A stretch of DNA of 64,000 nt from Eudasyphora cyanicolor (taxonomy: Eukaryota; Arthropoda; Insecta; Diptera; Muscidae), in contig OZ005736.1 in assembly GCA_963930755.1 (NCBI GenBank), positions 232,776,142 to 232,840,141 of the forward strand. Direction: 5' to 3'. Under the pieces are notes generated by a model. The model saw only the letters and a list, made by a program, of their open reading frames with translations. It was not told where the DNA came from and ran no database searches. Positions 1-11,387 of the stretch are shown piece by piece; the first letter of the stretch is position 1, and every line of letters starts with the position of its first letter. The position numbers were made by a program, and so were the translations under genes.

Positions 1-350
1 TATCCCACAGGAAAAAGTCTAACGGTGTGATACCACACGATCTTGGTGGCCAATCTACCGGCCCAAAACGTGAAATTATCTGCTCACCGAAGTGTTCTCT
101 CAACAAATCCATTGATTGATGCGATGTTTGGGAAGTGGCGACGTCTTGTTGAAACCAAATGTCGCCGAGATCACGAGCTTCAATTTCAGGCATCAAATAC
201 TCGGTTATCATGGCACGATAACGGTCGCCATTGACAGTTACGTTCTCACCGGCATCATTTTTGAAGAAATATGGACCGATGATTCCGGTACCTCGGCTCG
301 GGAATCGGTCAATGGCAAAAAGGTGTCAAGGTCGTGGTTTTAAAAAAAGT
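1..350 (-). pseudogene. Tc1/mariner transposase fragment (catalytic domain)
   Basis: The minus strand encodes the central catalytic part of a Tc1/mariner-superfamily transposase: the IIGPYFF-like strand, the VNGERYR-like segment and the FQxDGA region are readable when aligned with the better copy at 49620-50139. The frame is not open throughout, and the N-terminal half is cut off by the A insertion at 380-1653, so it cannot make an enzyme. Residues further toward the C-terminus lie outside the window. Confidence 0.75.
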
Positions 351-379
351 GGACTTAGCGCAATTGGCGAACGATTATA

Positions 380-1653
380 TTTATAAACCAGTAAGGAAAG
401 GCAGAAAGTCGGGCGGGGCCGACTATATAATACCCTACACCTCCCTAACAATGCGATAAGGGTCGTTGCCATAATAATTTGGAATAAACTAATTCTGAAA
501 CGATAATCGCTAAATTAAGCAATATTCGTTCCTAAATTGAGAAACATCTTTCTGGAAAATTTTAATGATCGGAAGTAAAATACAACTTCTATAGCGGTTT
601 GATACCAAATCAGGAGGAACATATATATGGAGCTTTAATATAAATCTGAACCGATCTTCCCTGAATACTGAATACTTCCCTGATCGGATATAAAATACAG
701 TCTCTACAGCGCTTACATGTCAAATCGGGGGTAACATATATATGGGAGCTATATCTAAATCTGAACCGATTTTCTCCGAATTTGGCAGTATTCCTTCATG
801 TAATAAAAACCTCTTTCTGCCGAATTTCGCACTGATCGGATATAAAATACAGTTTTTACAGCGCTTACAGGTCAAATCGGGGGTAACATATATATGGGTG
901 TTATATCTAAATCTAAACCGAGTTTCTCCGAATTTGGCAGTATTCCTTCATGTAGAAAGAAACTTCTTTTTGCCGACTTTCGCACTGATCGGATATAAAA
1001 TAACATTTTGACAGCGCTTACATGTCAAATCGGGGGTAACGTATATATGGGGGCTATATCTAAATCTGAACCGATTTCTTCCAAATTTAAAAGTGTTCAT
1101 TCATATAATAGGAAACCTCTTTCTGACGAATTTCATACTGATCGGATATAAAATAACATTTTTACAGCGCTTACATGTCAAATCGGGGGTAACGTATATA
1201 TGGGGGCTATATCTAAATCTGAACCGATTTCTTCCAAATTTAACGGTGTTCATTCATATAATAAGAAACCTCTTTCTGCCGAATTTCATACTGATCGGAT
1301 AGAAAATAAAGTTTTTACAGCGCTTACATGTCAAATCGGGGTAACATATATATGGGGGCTATATCTAAATCTGCACCGATTTTAACCAAATTGAATAGGG
1401 CTCGTCCTTGGGCCAAAAAAAAAAATATGTGTAAAGTTTCGTCGAGAATACATGCACAGACAGACGGACAGACAGACAGACAGACAGACGGACAGACAGA
1501 CGAACAGACGGACATAGCTAAATCAACTCAGAAAGTGATTCTAAGTCGATCGGTATAATAAACGATGGGTCTATTTCTTCTCCTTTTGGGTGTTACAAAC
1601 AAATGCACAAAGTTATAATACCCTGTACCACAGTGTGGTGTAGGGTATAAAAA
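380..1653 (-). repeat. Hairpin-ended dispersed repeat, family A, with 153-bp internal subrepeats
   Basis: On the minus strand it begins TTTTTATACCCTACACC with a terminal hairpin around 1620-1653 and ends CTTTCCTTACTGG near 383, preceded by a GTCGGGCGGGGCCGAC hairpin. The interior carries a CAGACAGACGGA-type simple repeat (about 1450-1515) and about six tandem 153-bp units (about 600-1400), each with a TATATGGGGGCTATATCTAA core. The small open frames here only reflect the 153-bp (51-codon) period. It lies inside the T transposon, so it inserted later. The architecture resembles Helitron-like elements, but no CTRR end is certain. Confidence 0.8.
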
Positions 1654-1805
1654 ACTGAATAATTTGTAAACGTTGTTCAGGTGTAAGTCTTTCCACTGTG
1701 AAATGCCAAACAATACTTAACAAAAAATGACAGCATGACACGACTCACACGTGATCTGTCAAAAAAAGGGCTATTGAAAAAAGTATCTCTACTTAGATCA
1801 CCCGT

Positions 1806-1892
1806 TATTATCGCAATGCCCATTTTCGCATTGTTAGGGAGGTGTAGGGTATTATATAGTCGGCCCTCCCTGTCTGTCTTTCCTTACTGGTT
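1806..1892 (+). repeat. 3' end of an older family A repeat
   Basis: Matches the rc of 380-480: an ATCGCATTGTTAGGGAGG-like stretch, then the ATATAGTCGGCC hairpin and CTTTCCTTACTGG terminus. It is cut on its left by the T insertion at TA 1806, so the nesting order is A, then T, then A. Confidence 0.75.
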
Positions 1893-2822
1893 TTTATACC
1901 CTCCACCATAGGATGGGGGTATATTCATATTGTCACTCCGTTTGTAACACCTCTAAATATTGACCTGAGACCCCATAAAGAGTATGATTAATACTAAATC
2001 GTCGTAAAATTCTAAGACGATTTAGCCATGTCCGTCTGTCTGTTGTAATCACGCTACAGTCCACAATAATTGAGCTAGATGACTAAAATTTGGTATAGAT
2101 ACTGCCTATAGCTGCAGGTAACTTGGGATTGAAAAAGGGGCAATATCGGTCCATTTTCTGATATAGCCCTCATATATAGCATCTGCCCGATTTTATTTTT
2201 TAGAGCCATATAGACCACAAATGTCCACTGATCGGGCTGAAAATTGGTAATTGGGGTTTATTTAAGCCTGTAATCCTTTACACTTACAACGGTAGTCATA
2301 GGTCCATGCTTTGATATAGCCCCCATACGAAGGTCCCTCTAGATTTGACTTCGCAACGCCACAATCACCTCCAATTTCAACGAATTTGGCTGAAATAGAT
2401 ATATTTTATTCTTTCCCTATTCCTTTTTTTTATTCTAAGAAAATCGTTTTTATTTTTTTTATTCGATCTGTTTTCATGGTACATATTTGGTTTTTGCACT
2501 TTGTTAGGCTCAAGATCGTTTAATTTTTAACAATTTTTTTGTTTTCATATACTGAAAACAACAAAAACGATCTTGAGCCTAAGAGAGTGCAAAAATAAAA
2601 TATGTAAAATCGATTTATTTAAAGCAAGGTTTTTGAGCAACCCGATGTGCAAGCGCTAAAGAATATGATGATGATTCACAGCAATTTGCTGAGCCATTGG
2701 CTATAACTTTCGAGTTCAGAGTTTCAATATGTAAAGAAAGTCATCCGAAATATAAATTAAATTATATTAAATTTGTGGTTTCTCTTTCTACTGTGGTGTA
2801 GGGTATCAACTAGTCGGCTCTG
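1893..2822 (+). repeat. Hairpin-ended dispersed repeat, family B
   Basis: Begins TTTTTATACCCTCCACCATAG with a terminal hairpin (CCCTCCACC... GGGGGTATA), followed by the TTTGTAACACCTC and CATGTCCGTCTGTCTG core typical of fly repeats. A second copy, 48335-50635, aligns over most of its length. The right end near 2790-2822 reads GTGGTGTAGGGTATCAACTAG then CGGCTCTGCTCGAC, the expected closing hairpin. A foldback at about 2463-2620 interrupts it. No coding capacity. Confidence 0.7.
2463..2622. repeat. Foldback / short MITE-like hairpin
   Basis: Arms 2481-2521 and 2564-2605 are inverted copies about 41 bp long with a few mismatches, both containing GGCTCAAGATCGTTT or its complement, around a 42-base loop. 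Weaker complementarity extends outward. It lies inside repeat B and is absent from the other B copy. Confidence 0.7.
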
Positions 2823-4116
2823 CTCGACATTAGCATTTCCTAGAGGGTTTGTTTTATCATCTCAGGAAGAAAAGGAATCAAAAATACACTTTCAAAATTC
2901 TATCCTTCTATGATATTTTGGTGCACCAAATGAATTATGTTTCAAGAAGTCAATAAAAATATGTAAACACAATTTTTCTAAGAGTAGATTTAAAAAACTG
3001 AGTCACCCTTAACGACAGAATTTTTTGCTGATATTAGCTCTGTTCCTTTACCTACTTCAAGTTACTACGTTTTACCATTTTTACAACAACAACACAGAAA
3101 AATGTTAATTAATATTCCCAAAATTGTTAAAGGTATCTATACCGCTCCAACACTCATACGTACATATATGTATGAACATACTTGTATTATATTCATTGCA
3201 TTGGTAATTTATACATTTTAGGACTCTTCCACTTCAGTGACATTAACATCCAGAAATTGGTGAATGTTGGGAGACAGACAGAATGAGAAGCTCCTTCGTC
3301 TGATTGATAGGAACTAGTGTCCTCCAACATACAAAGTGGCCCCAAACTAAATAATTGCTATTTTATAGTTATTGGTCCGTTTGAGAGGAAAATGCTTTGT
3401 GTGCTTTATGTCCGTTTGCCCGTCGGTTATCCTGTACCGTTCAAAGTTGTCCATCCCCTCAAATTAGTTTCGTAATAAAAATAACTTTTTCACTTTTCAA
3501 TGTGTTCGAATAAATGTTTTTTATTTATTTTGCTTTAATAGGTTTTTCGAAATCACTAAAGTTTTCACTTTGCTTTTATAAACTCTTCTTTTTCGTTCGT
3601 CCATGTTCGAATTTGTATGGATGGGATTGGGTGGGGTGAGGAATGACAAGGCGGGCCAAAAGGTTAGAGGAAACATGTTTGAATTGTTGTTTTCATAAAC
3701 TTCAGAAAGTTCTTTTAACAGGATTTAACAAGATTAGTCGTTTAAGATTTAAAATGAAATGAAACTGTATCAGTTTCAAACAAAGCATTTTATGCATCTG
3801 CCATTAATGTAATGGAATGAACTTGCCCGCCGCTCATCCAATTGGAAAGTCCATTTTTCTATTCATTGTTCAAGTTTAGATATTCTCGTATTTACTGTTG
3901 GCATGGAATTAAAGCAAATTAAATGTGTCATATTCCATTTCATGGGAGCATTTTTATGTCATTCAACATATTTACGTTTCTTATCTTAATTGATTAGAAA
4001 CAATGAGTCATATACTCGTATATCCGCTTTTATTATAATGTTTAAAATGTTTTATAATTTTTTACAAATCGAAGGATTGTGGATAAAGTAGTGACCGAAT
4101 GGCTTCAAATTGTAAC
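2823..4116. other. AT-rich stretch, no gene recognised
   Basis: Nothing codes convincingly on either strand. It contains only simple AT-rich runs, a TACATATATGTATG microsatellite near 3160 and short degraded repeat-like pieces. No splice-site plus open-frame combination was seen. Confidence 0.5.
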
Positions 4117-4394
4117 GGGTGATCCAAGTAGAGATACTTTTTTCAATAGCCTTTTTTTGACAGATCACGTGTAAGTCGTAAGTATTGTTTGGCTTTTCAT
4201 CATGGAAAGACTTACGCATGAACAACGTTTACGCGTGTCATTCGCCAGTCATGTTCGAACGAGTCATCGAAAATTGGACTCAAAAAATAAATGCCAAAGA
4301 ATGTTCTGTCAAATGGCAATAAACATTCCCCATTCAATTTGAATTTTCTGTGTTTTTTCATTAAAAAAGTAGGGAACCTAGAAATGGATCACCC
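4117..4394 (+). mobile_element. 278-bp deletion derivative (MITE) of transposon T
   Basis: Termini are GGGTGATCC and GGATCACCC. The left part carries the T leader and the start of the transposase frame (MERLTHEQRL), which is then joined directly to the C-terminal region (the ERVIEN-W motif). The 3' untranslated part matches 50140-50225. Its derivation by internal deletion of the T element seen at 49347 is therefore directly visible. It cannot encode transposase and could only move in trans. Confidence 0.85.
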
Positions 4395-4534
4395 TATACA
4401 TGGTGATATTCTCAACAAACTTTTTTTAAGTTTGAAGACATGCCATATTGGACATCCCCTTCTAGTACCTCCCACAAAAAAAATGTCTAAAATGTACTGA
4501 AAATAAGCTTCTCTCATAACTGATATACTACTGA
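4395..4534. repeat. Short family F-like remnant
   Basis: 4436-4500 resembles the conserved CCATATTGG... CTCCTTCTAGTACCTCCC stretch of family F seen at 52660-52690. It is too short to define ends. Confidence 0.35.
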
Positions 4535-4537
4535 TAA

Positions 4538-4966
4538 CACAGTGCGACAAAATAAACTCAAGTTGAGTAGCAAATGACACGATACTATTTTTCCTGTAGG
4601 TCTTATCGTGTAAAACAAGAATCTTTTTTTGGAATTCCCCGGACACCCCCAAAATCCGGATTTACGGGTAAAAAACCGAATTTCTTGCCTTTTTCACTTG
4701 AACGCCTATAACTTTGTTAATTATTAATCGATTTTCAATCTGGAGGACAAATAATCCTATATTCCTACAGCTTCAAATAACCAAAATATACATCGTTCGA
4801 AAGGTCTAATTCTCTTCTTTCCAAAAGGCGAGAAAATCGTTTTTTACCCGTAAATTCTGTTTTTGGGGTTGTCCGGCAAATTTCGTAGAACAAACGTCGT
4901 TACACTTGCCAAGACCTACAAGAAAAATAGTATCGCTGTTTTTGGTTGTTGGACTGTCGCACTGTG
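4538..4966. mobile_element. 429-bp MITE with long terminal inverted repeats
   Basis: Ends CACAGTGCGAC and GTCGCACTGTG, flanked by TAA at 4535-4537 and 4967-4969. Beyond the termini the two ends stay complementary for roughly 130-150 bases (GATACTATTTTTC, TGTAGGTCTT, TTTACGGGTAAAAAAC in inverted copy), so the element folds into one long hairpin. The 3-bp TAA duplication would fit PIF/Harbinger-type elements, but the class is not certain. No coding. Confidence 0.8.
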
Positions 4967-5018
4967 TAATCTTTGTTGCTAAACTAAAATAAATGGGTCA
5001 TAATTGTCGCGTCCTTCC

Positions 5019-6242
5019 CAGTTTATTTATACCCGGAACGATTCACACAAACACGGTCGTCTATGACGTTTCCGGGCCGATTCACCGGGTTATTCAAAAT
5101 AACACCTCTTGTTGGAAAACCCTTTATAAGGTTTGATATAACCAAACTTTTTATACAAATATGTTTTACTTTTCGTCATTGCACAGAAAATAATATTATT
5201 ATGGGATGTGTTGAAGTCAAAATCCATAATAATCCAGTCGACTTTATTTCCCGGCATCAGATTTGAAGCCATTGTTTGACTACAACGCCGCAAACCTCAC
5301 TCTGCACTGAAAAAAGTGTACTGAAAATCATTAAAGTTTTCTTATCTTTTAAGATTTTTTTTTTTGATTTGGCTCCAAACACAGAGATTATTATTATTAT
5401 TAAGTACATCTTGTACGACAATTAAAGTAATTTGTCATCTTTAAATCAGGACATCAAACGTCTTTAAAAGAATTACGCCGTTTACTTCGATGAAAGACTT
5501 AAATTTTTTAAATCTATTACGCCTTTTGCTTACCTTAAATACATAAAATTACTTTAGATTAAGTACATTCTGTAATTAAACCAAGCACATGCTGTACTTT
5601 CTGCAAGTGCAAAATATGTTTCGAGAATTACAGTTTATTTATACCCGGAACGATTCACACAAACACGGTCGTCTATGACGTTTCCGGGCCGATTCACCGG
5701 GTTATTCAAAATAACACCTCTTGTTGGAAAACCCTTTATAAGGTTTGATATAACCAAACTTTTTATACAAATATGTTTTACTTTTCGTCATTGCACAGAA
5801 AATAATATTATTATGGGATGTGTTGAAGTCAAAATCCATAATAATCCAGTCGACTTTATTTCCCGGCATCAGATTTGAAGCCATTGTTTGACTACAACGT
5901 CGCAAACCTCACTCTGCACTGAAAAAAGTGTACTGAAAATCATTAAAGTTTTCTTATCTTTTAAGATTTTTTTTTTTGATTTGGCTCCAAACACAGAGAT
6001 TATTATTATTATTAAGTACATCTTGTACGACAATTAAAGTAATTTGTCATCTTTAAATCAGGACATCAAACGTCTTTGAAAGAATTACGCCGTTTACTTC
6101 GATGAAAGACTTAAATTTTTTAAATCTATTACGCCTTTTGCTTACCTTAAATACATAAAATTACTTTAGATTAAGTACATTCTGTAATTAAACCAAGCAC
6201 ATGCTGTACTTTCTGCAAGTGCAAAATATGTTTCGAGAATTA
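5019..6242. repeat. 612-bp tandem duplication (two head-to-tail units)
   Basis: Units 5019-5630 and 5631-6242 are almost identical. I see only about two substitutions, for example cgccgc/cgtcgc at 5288/5900 and ttaaaag/ttgaaag at 5464/6076. They abut with no spacer. Each begins CAGTTTATTTATACCCGG and contains ATTATTATTATTAAGTACATC. The open frames on both strands are short and not recognised. The near identity implies a very recent duplication or an assembly artefact. Confidence 0.9.
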
Positions 6243-6884
6243 CACTGTCCAACAGCATTTTTGGAACAGAATAGCGACCGTATAATTCTGAAAGGGCATG
6301 TCGAGTAGATCATTTTTGTAGAATAAACTTATGGTCCAGCTGGTCTGAGTTTTTTTACAGTGGGTCAAAGTTTTCATTTTTTGGTCGAAGGTAGCATGAA
6401 AAAAATGATGTAAGTTAATGTCTGAGAGATTTCTCATTGTCAGAGTTACACAGTGGAATTTTATGGGGATCATTTTTGTGGAAGACCTTAACCCTCTAGC
6501 TCCCTTCTCAATGGGTCAATTTGGCTCTTTTTTCGAAAAAATTAAAAAAAGTCCTTTCAAAAAGGACATTTAAGGATTAAAATATTCTACGAAAATTTTT
6601 GCCGGAAAATTTCAGTGGGGGTCGCCAAGGACACCAAAGTTGTAATTATAGCTTTTTAGGTTTAATTAGCAAAATTACATGCCAACTTATACAAACAAAT
6701 TCTATAATGTAAATTTAAAGCCGTGATATCTGAAAGGGCGTTTTGAGTATATCATTTTCTTAGAATAAACTTGTGGTCCAGCTGGTCTGAGCTTTTTTTT
6801 ACAGTGGGTCAAAGTTTTCATTTTTTTTTTGTCGATGGAAGCATTATACTAAATGACAAAAATGATGTAAGTTAATGTCTGAGA

Positions 6885-8429
6885 CAAAACAGAAATATGT
6901 CTATTTACAAGGAAAACGAAGATCCCACGTTTTACCCCGCCTCGATTCCTGAATAAGACAATTGCTATAACTAAAAAGGTAAAATACTTGAGAGTAATCT
7001 TGGATCAGAAACTGTACTGGAAAGATCATCTTGAAGAAAGAGTTACAAAGGCACACAGATGTTGGTCGTTGTGCAGAAGAGCTATAGGTTTGAAATGGGG
7101 ACTACGTCTAAATATGACTCAATGGCTTTACATGAGCGTGATTAGACTAATAATCACCTACGCCTCTGTAGTGTGGTGGACTGTGCTGTCTAGGCATAAG
7201 CGGGGCATTTAGAACTGCACCAACAAAAGCGTTGGAGACTATACTGCACATCCAACCAATAGACATCCGTATAAAGTATGAGGCAGCCCTCACAGCAAGA
7301 CGTCTACAAGTGATGGGTGAATGGATAAATCGAAACCACAAGTCGTACCATCAGAAGATTTTAGAATATCTAGTTGGTCACATTCAAACGCCAGAAATCT
7401 CGGACCGCATTCCTGAAGTGCGGCTTACAGCTACCTGTGATACGTTTGTGCCAGACAGACGCTCCTGGGAAAATGGAACTTTGGCCCATGTGCCAGTGGG
7501 AACCAGCTGCTACACGGATGGGTCCAAGCGAGGAGGAAGGACGGGTCTGGGACTTTTTATTGATGAACCAGAAGTCGAACTTCACTTCCGCCTCCCTGAC
7601 CATAACACGGTATTTCAAGCAGAAGTTCGAGCAATCACGGAGTGTGTGAACTGGCTCAGTAATACGACAAAGCCTAAATATGCCAACATCTTCACAGATA
7701 GCCATATGGCGATTAAAGCAATAACATCGGAAAGGGTCAAATCCAGAACTGTGTTGGACTGTAAAAGAACGATAAATGATTACTCAGGTCAATTGCGTAT
7801 TTGCTGGGTACCAGGACACAAGGTAGTGATTGGAAATGAACGGGCAAACAACTTGGCTTCAAAGGGCAGAAAACTTCGAGTAATAAACTTGGAAAATTGG
7901 AAACCTTTCGAAGCCACGAAAAATTAGTTGAAGCACTGGGCAGTGATGGCTCATAAAACTGTGTGGAATAGCGCAACAGTAGGAGCAACTGCAAAGATAC
8001 TGTGGGGTGACCCAAATGAAAAGAAAACAAGAAGTCTTCTGAAACTAAACAAGATCGATATTAGTAAGATGATGAGTGTTCTAACGGGACTCTCAAGCTT
8101 ACAAGCACATCTTCATCGCATAGGACTAGCAGGAAACGACGAATGCAGGGCATGCAGAGAAAACATCGAAACGATGGAACATTTTCTGTGTCACTGCCCG
8201 GCTTTCACACATGCAAGATCCCAACATTTCGGGTCCGACATATTACCAGACTTGACTCATCTCAGAGAATATGACTGGAAGATACTGAGAAAATTCGTGT
8301 CTAGTACCGATTTTCTGTAACTCGTGAGGTATAAAAAGATCATAAATAAGGAGCGCACAACAGGCCGAACCACTGGCATGAGACGTTTAAACGTCTCCTC
8401 TCTTCAACCTAACCTAACCTAACCTAACC
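6885..8429 (+). mobile_element. 5'-truncated RNase H-bearing non-LTR retrotransposon (LOA/R1/I group)
   Basis: Inserted in repeat C with a perfect 12-bp target-site duplication, TAATGTCTGAGA, at 6873-6884 and 8430-8441. It starts in the C-terminal thumb of the reverse transcriptase, continues into RNase H and a Cys/His motif, and ends in a short 3' UTR with a (CCTAA)n-like tail at about 8406-8430. The 5' truncation, simple-repeat tail and 12-bp duplication are the marks of target-primed reverse transcription. Confidence 0.9.
6960..8320 (+). pseudogene. LINE ORF2 C-terminal part: RT thumb, RNase H, CCHC
   Basis: The first block (about 6967-7200) has the RT C-terminal LGVILD-like and YASVVWW motifs. 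A frameshift or deletion near 7200 joins it to the second frame, where RNase H is clear: CYTDGSK, FQAEVRAI and FTDSHMA supply the first three acidic residues. In the last motif the usual GNExAD reads GNERAN, so the fourth Asp is Asn. An in-frame TAG at 7925-7927 separates RNase H from the final block (7928-8320), which contains a CRAC...EHFLCHCP zinc-binding motif. Non-functional. Confidence 0.88.
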
Positions 8430-8676
8430 TAATGTCTGAGAGATATCTCCTTGTCAGAGTTACACAGTGGAATTTTATGAGGATCATTTTTGTGGAAGAT
8501 CTTAAACCTCTAGTCCCCTCTTAATGGGTCAATTTGGCCCTTTTTTCGAAAAAATTGAAAAAGTCCTTTCAAAAAGGACATTTAAGGTTTAAAATATTCT
8601 ACGAAAATTTTTGCCGGAAAATTTCAGTAGGGGTCGCCAAGGACACCAAAGTACTAGTTTAAGATTTTTACGTTTA

Positions 8677-10882
8677 TGTTGCGTGCTTGCTTTTATTCGG
8701 TCTGCAAATCTTTGTGATTCTAACTAGGATACTCTCCCGGCTTCAAGACCATTTTGTTTCTATATTATTATAGAAACAAGTATTTTATACATGGCGGTGT
8801 ATAAATATGTATTAAAAATTGGCAGCACACATACTGGATCATGATTTCTGAGCCGTGACACTCGTTATCAACAGTTCTGCTGTAATTGTATGGGAGATAC
8901 GGAGCTCTATATGGTTGACTTCAACACGCAAGCGAATGAGAAATCTTTGTGAAACCACACTTCTCCAAAATCTTCCAAAAACAATTGTTAACCAAAGTTA
9001 ATACAAAACACCAGCCATGTCCAATGAGAAGCAAATTTTGCTCCATCAAATGGAAAATTACCACACTATGCAGAAAAGCTTTTACGGTTTTTGACTGCAC
9101 TAAGTGTAGTTTGTGGTGAGTCAGAAGACTCACCATGTTTTGCCGAGCCATGCATTTGTTATGTTGCGTGCTTGCTTTTATTCGGTCTGCAAATCTTTGT
9201 GATTCTAACTAGGATACTCTCCCGGCTTCAAAACCATTTTGTTTCTATATTATTATAGAAACAAGTATTTTATACTTGGCGGTGTATAAATATGTATTAA
9301 AAATTGGCAGCACACATACTGGATCATGATTTCTGAGCCGTGACACTCGTTATCAACAGTTCTGCTGCAATTGTATGGGAGATACGGAGCTCTATATGGT
9401 TGAAGCCTGGAGAGTATCCCAGTTAGAATCACAAAGATTTGCAGACCAAATAAAAGCAAGCACGCAACATAACAAATGCATGGCGCGGCAAAACATGGTG
9501 AGTCTTCTGACTCACCACAAACTACACTTAGTGCAGTCAAAAACCATAAAAGCTTTTCTGCATAGTGTGGTAATTTTCCATTTGATGGAGCAAAATTTGC
9601 TTCTCATTGGACATGGCTGGTGTTTTGTATTAACTTTGGTTAACAATTGTTTTTGGAAGATTTTGGAGAAGTGTGGTTTCACAAAGATTTCTCATTCGCT
9701 TGCGTGTTGAATTCAACCATATAGAGCTCCGTATCTCCCATACAATTGCAGCAGAACTGTTGATAACGAGTGTCACGGCTCAGAAATCATGATCCAGTAT
9801 GTGTGCTGCCAATTTTTAATACATATTTATACACCGCCATGTATAAAATACTTGTTTCTATAATAATATAGAAACAAAATGGTCTTGAAGCCGGGAGAGT
9901 ATCCTAGTTAGAATCACAAAGATTTGCAGACCGAATAAAAGCAAGCACGCAACATAACAAATGCATAGCTCGGCAAAACATGGTGAGTCTTCTGACTCAC
10001 CACAAACTACACTTAGTGCAGTCAAAAACCGTAAAAGCTTTTCTGCATAGTGTGGTAATTTTCCATTTGATGGAGCAAAATTTGCTTCTCATTGGACATG
10101 GCTGGTGTTTTGTATTAACTTTGGTTAACAATTGTTTTTGGAAGATTTTGGAGAAGTGTGGTTTCACAAAGATTTCTCATTCGCTTGCGTGTTGAAGTCA
10201 ACCATATAGAGCTCCGTATCTCCCATACAATTGCAGCAGAACTGTTGGTAACGAGTGTCACGGCTCAGAAATCATGATCCAGTATGTGTGCTGCCAATTT
10301 TTAATACATATTAATACACCGCCATGTATAAAATAATTGTTTCTATAATAATATAGAAACATAATGGTCTTGAAGCCGGGAGAGTATCCTAGTTAGAATC
10401 ACAAAGATTTGCAGACCGAATAAAAGCAAGCACGCAACATAACAAATGCATGGCTCGGCAAAACATGGTGAGTCTTCTGACTCTCCACAAACTACATTTA
10501 GTGCAGTCAAAAACCATAAAAGCTTTTCTGCATAGTGTGGTAATTTTCCATTTGATGGAGCAAAATTTGCTTCTCATTGGACATGGCTGGTGTTTTGTAT
10601 TAACTTTGGTTAACAATTGTTTTTGGAAGATTTTGGAGAAGTGTGGTTTCACAAAGATTTCTCATTCGCTTGCGTGTTGAAGTCAACCATATTGAGCTCC
10701 GTATCTACCATACAATTGCAGCAGAACTGTTGAAAACGAGTGTCACGGCTCAGAAATCATGATCCAGTATGTGTGCTGCCAATTTTTAATACATATTTAT
10801 ACACCGCCATGTATAAAATACTTGTTTCTATAATAATATAGAAACAAAATGGTCTTGAAGCCGGGAGAGTATCCTAGTTAGA
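8677..10882. repeat. 485-bp satellite array (family D) with an internal orientation switch
   Basis: About 4.5 units with an exact 485-bp period: gaagcc landmarks at 9402, 9887, 10372 and 10857, and their complement at 8741 and 9226. The first 1.5 units (8677-about 9402) are in minus orientation and the remaining three in plus, switching at GGTTGA/AGCC near 9402. Each unit contains perfect hairpins GGTGAGTC-TTCT-GACTCACC and TTGTTTCTATA-ATAA-TATAGAAACAA. The array is flanked by the 13-bp direct repeat ATTTTTACGTTTA at 8664-8676 and 10883-10895. The 71-76-residue frame open in each unit is probably a by-product of homogenised units. Confidence 0.9.
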
Positions 10883-11387
10883 ATTTTTACGTTTAATTAG
10901 CAAAATTACACGCCAACTTATAAATAAATAATATAATGTAAATTTAAAATCGCGATAAATTAAAATACAAGCACTTACAAATTTGTACAGTCTAACGCGT
11001 TTATAGTACCCATAGTCTATTGAAACATTGGCGTTATTGCCATACCTGGTACCGCTTAAATAATATGGCCAAAATATTAAAATTGTTTTTTAATTTCCCT
11101 TTTTTTATAATATTAAAATAACTTTATCCATAGATACCATACTGCTATTTTTCCTCATTTTAGCCTTTACTAATTCCTTTTTACTCGAAATCTTTGAAGC
11201 AAAAAAAATAAATACTATTAAAAAATTATGAAGATTTTACCAAATATTTCTCGTCATTTCTAAATAAATGCTTTAGCAACTACACTTCGTTAAACATATT
11301 TTAATTTGTTACGACTTTAAATTTACATTATATTACTTATTTGTATAAGATGGCCTATCATTTTACTAATTAAGCGTAAAGAGCTAT

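Larger units (their letters stand above)
1..1805 (-). mobile_element. Tc1/mariner-type transposon (family T), interrupted by repeat A
   Basis: Minus-strand element whose 5' terminus lies at 1805 (rc starts ACGGGTGATC, next to TA at 1806-1807). It runs through 1805-1654 and resumes at about 379-1, with an A repeat (380-1653) inserted inside. The 1654-1805 part matches 49347-49510 and 1-345 matches 49590-49960, so both halves belong to one element. The other terminus is outside the window. The TA target site and GGGTGATC termini fit Tc1/mariner. It sits in an older A copy whose 3' end survives at 1806-1892. Confidence 0.8.

Noticed and set aside
1440..1515. CAGACAGACGGA array as an independent microsatellite
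   Set aside because: It recurs at the same place in every A copy, so it is part of the repeat.
5063..5905. 67-residue ORFs on both strands of the 612-bp units as conserved genes
   Set aside because: Identity comes from the recent duplication. No motif, and both strands are equally open.
8921..10680. 71-76-residue ORF open in four satellite units (MARQNMVSLLTHH...)
   Set aside because: Units are nearly identical, so one open frame is copied four times. No family resemblance, and one unit has lost the ATG.
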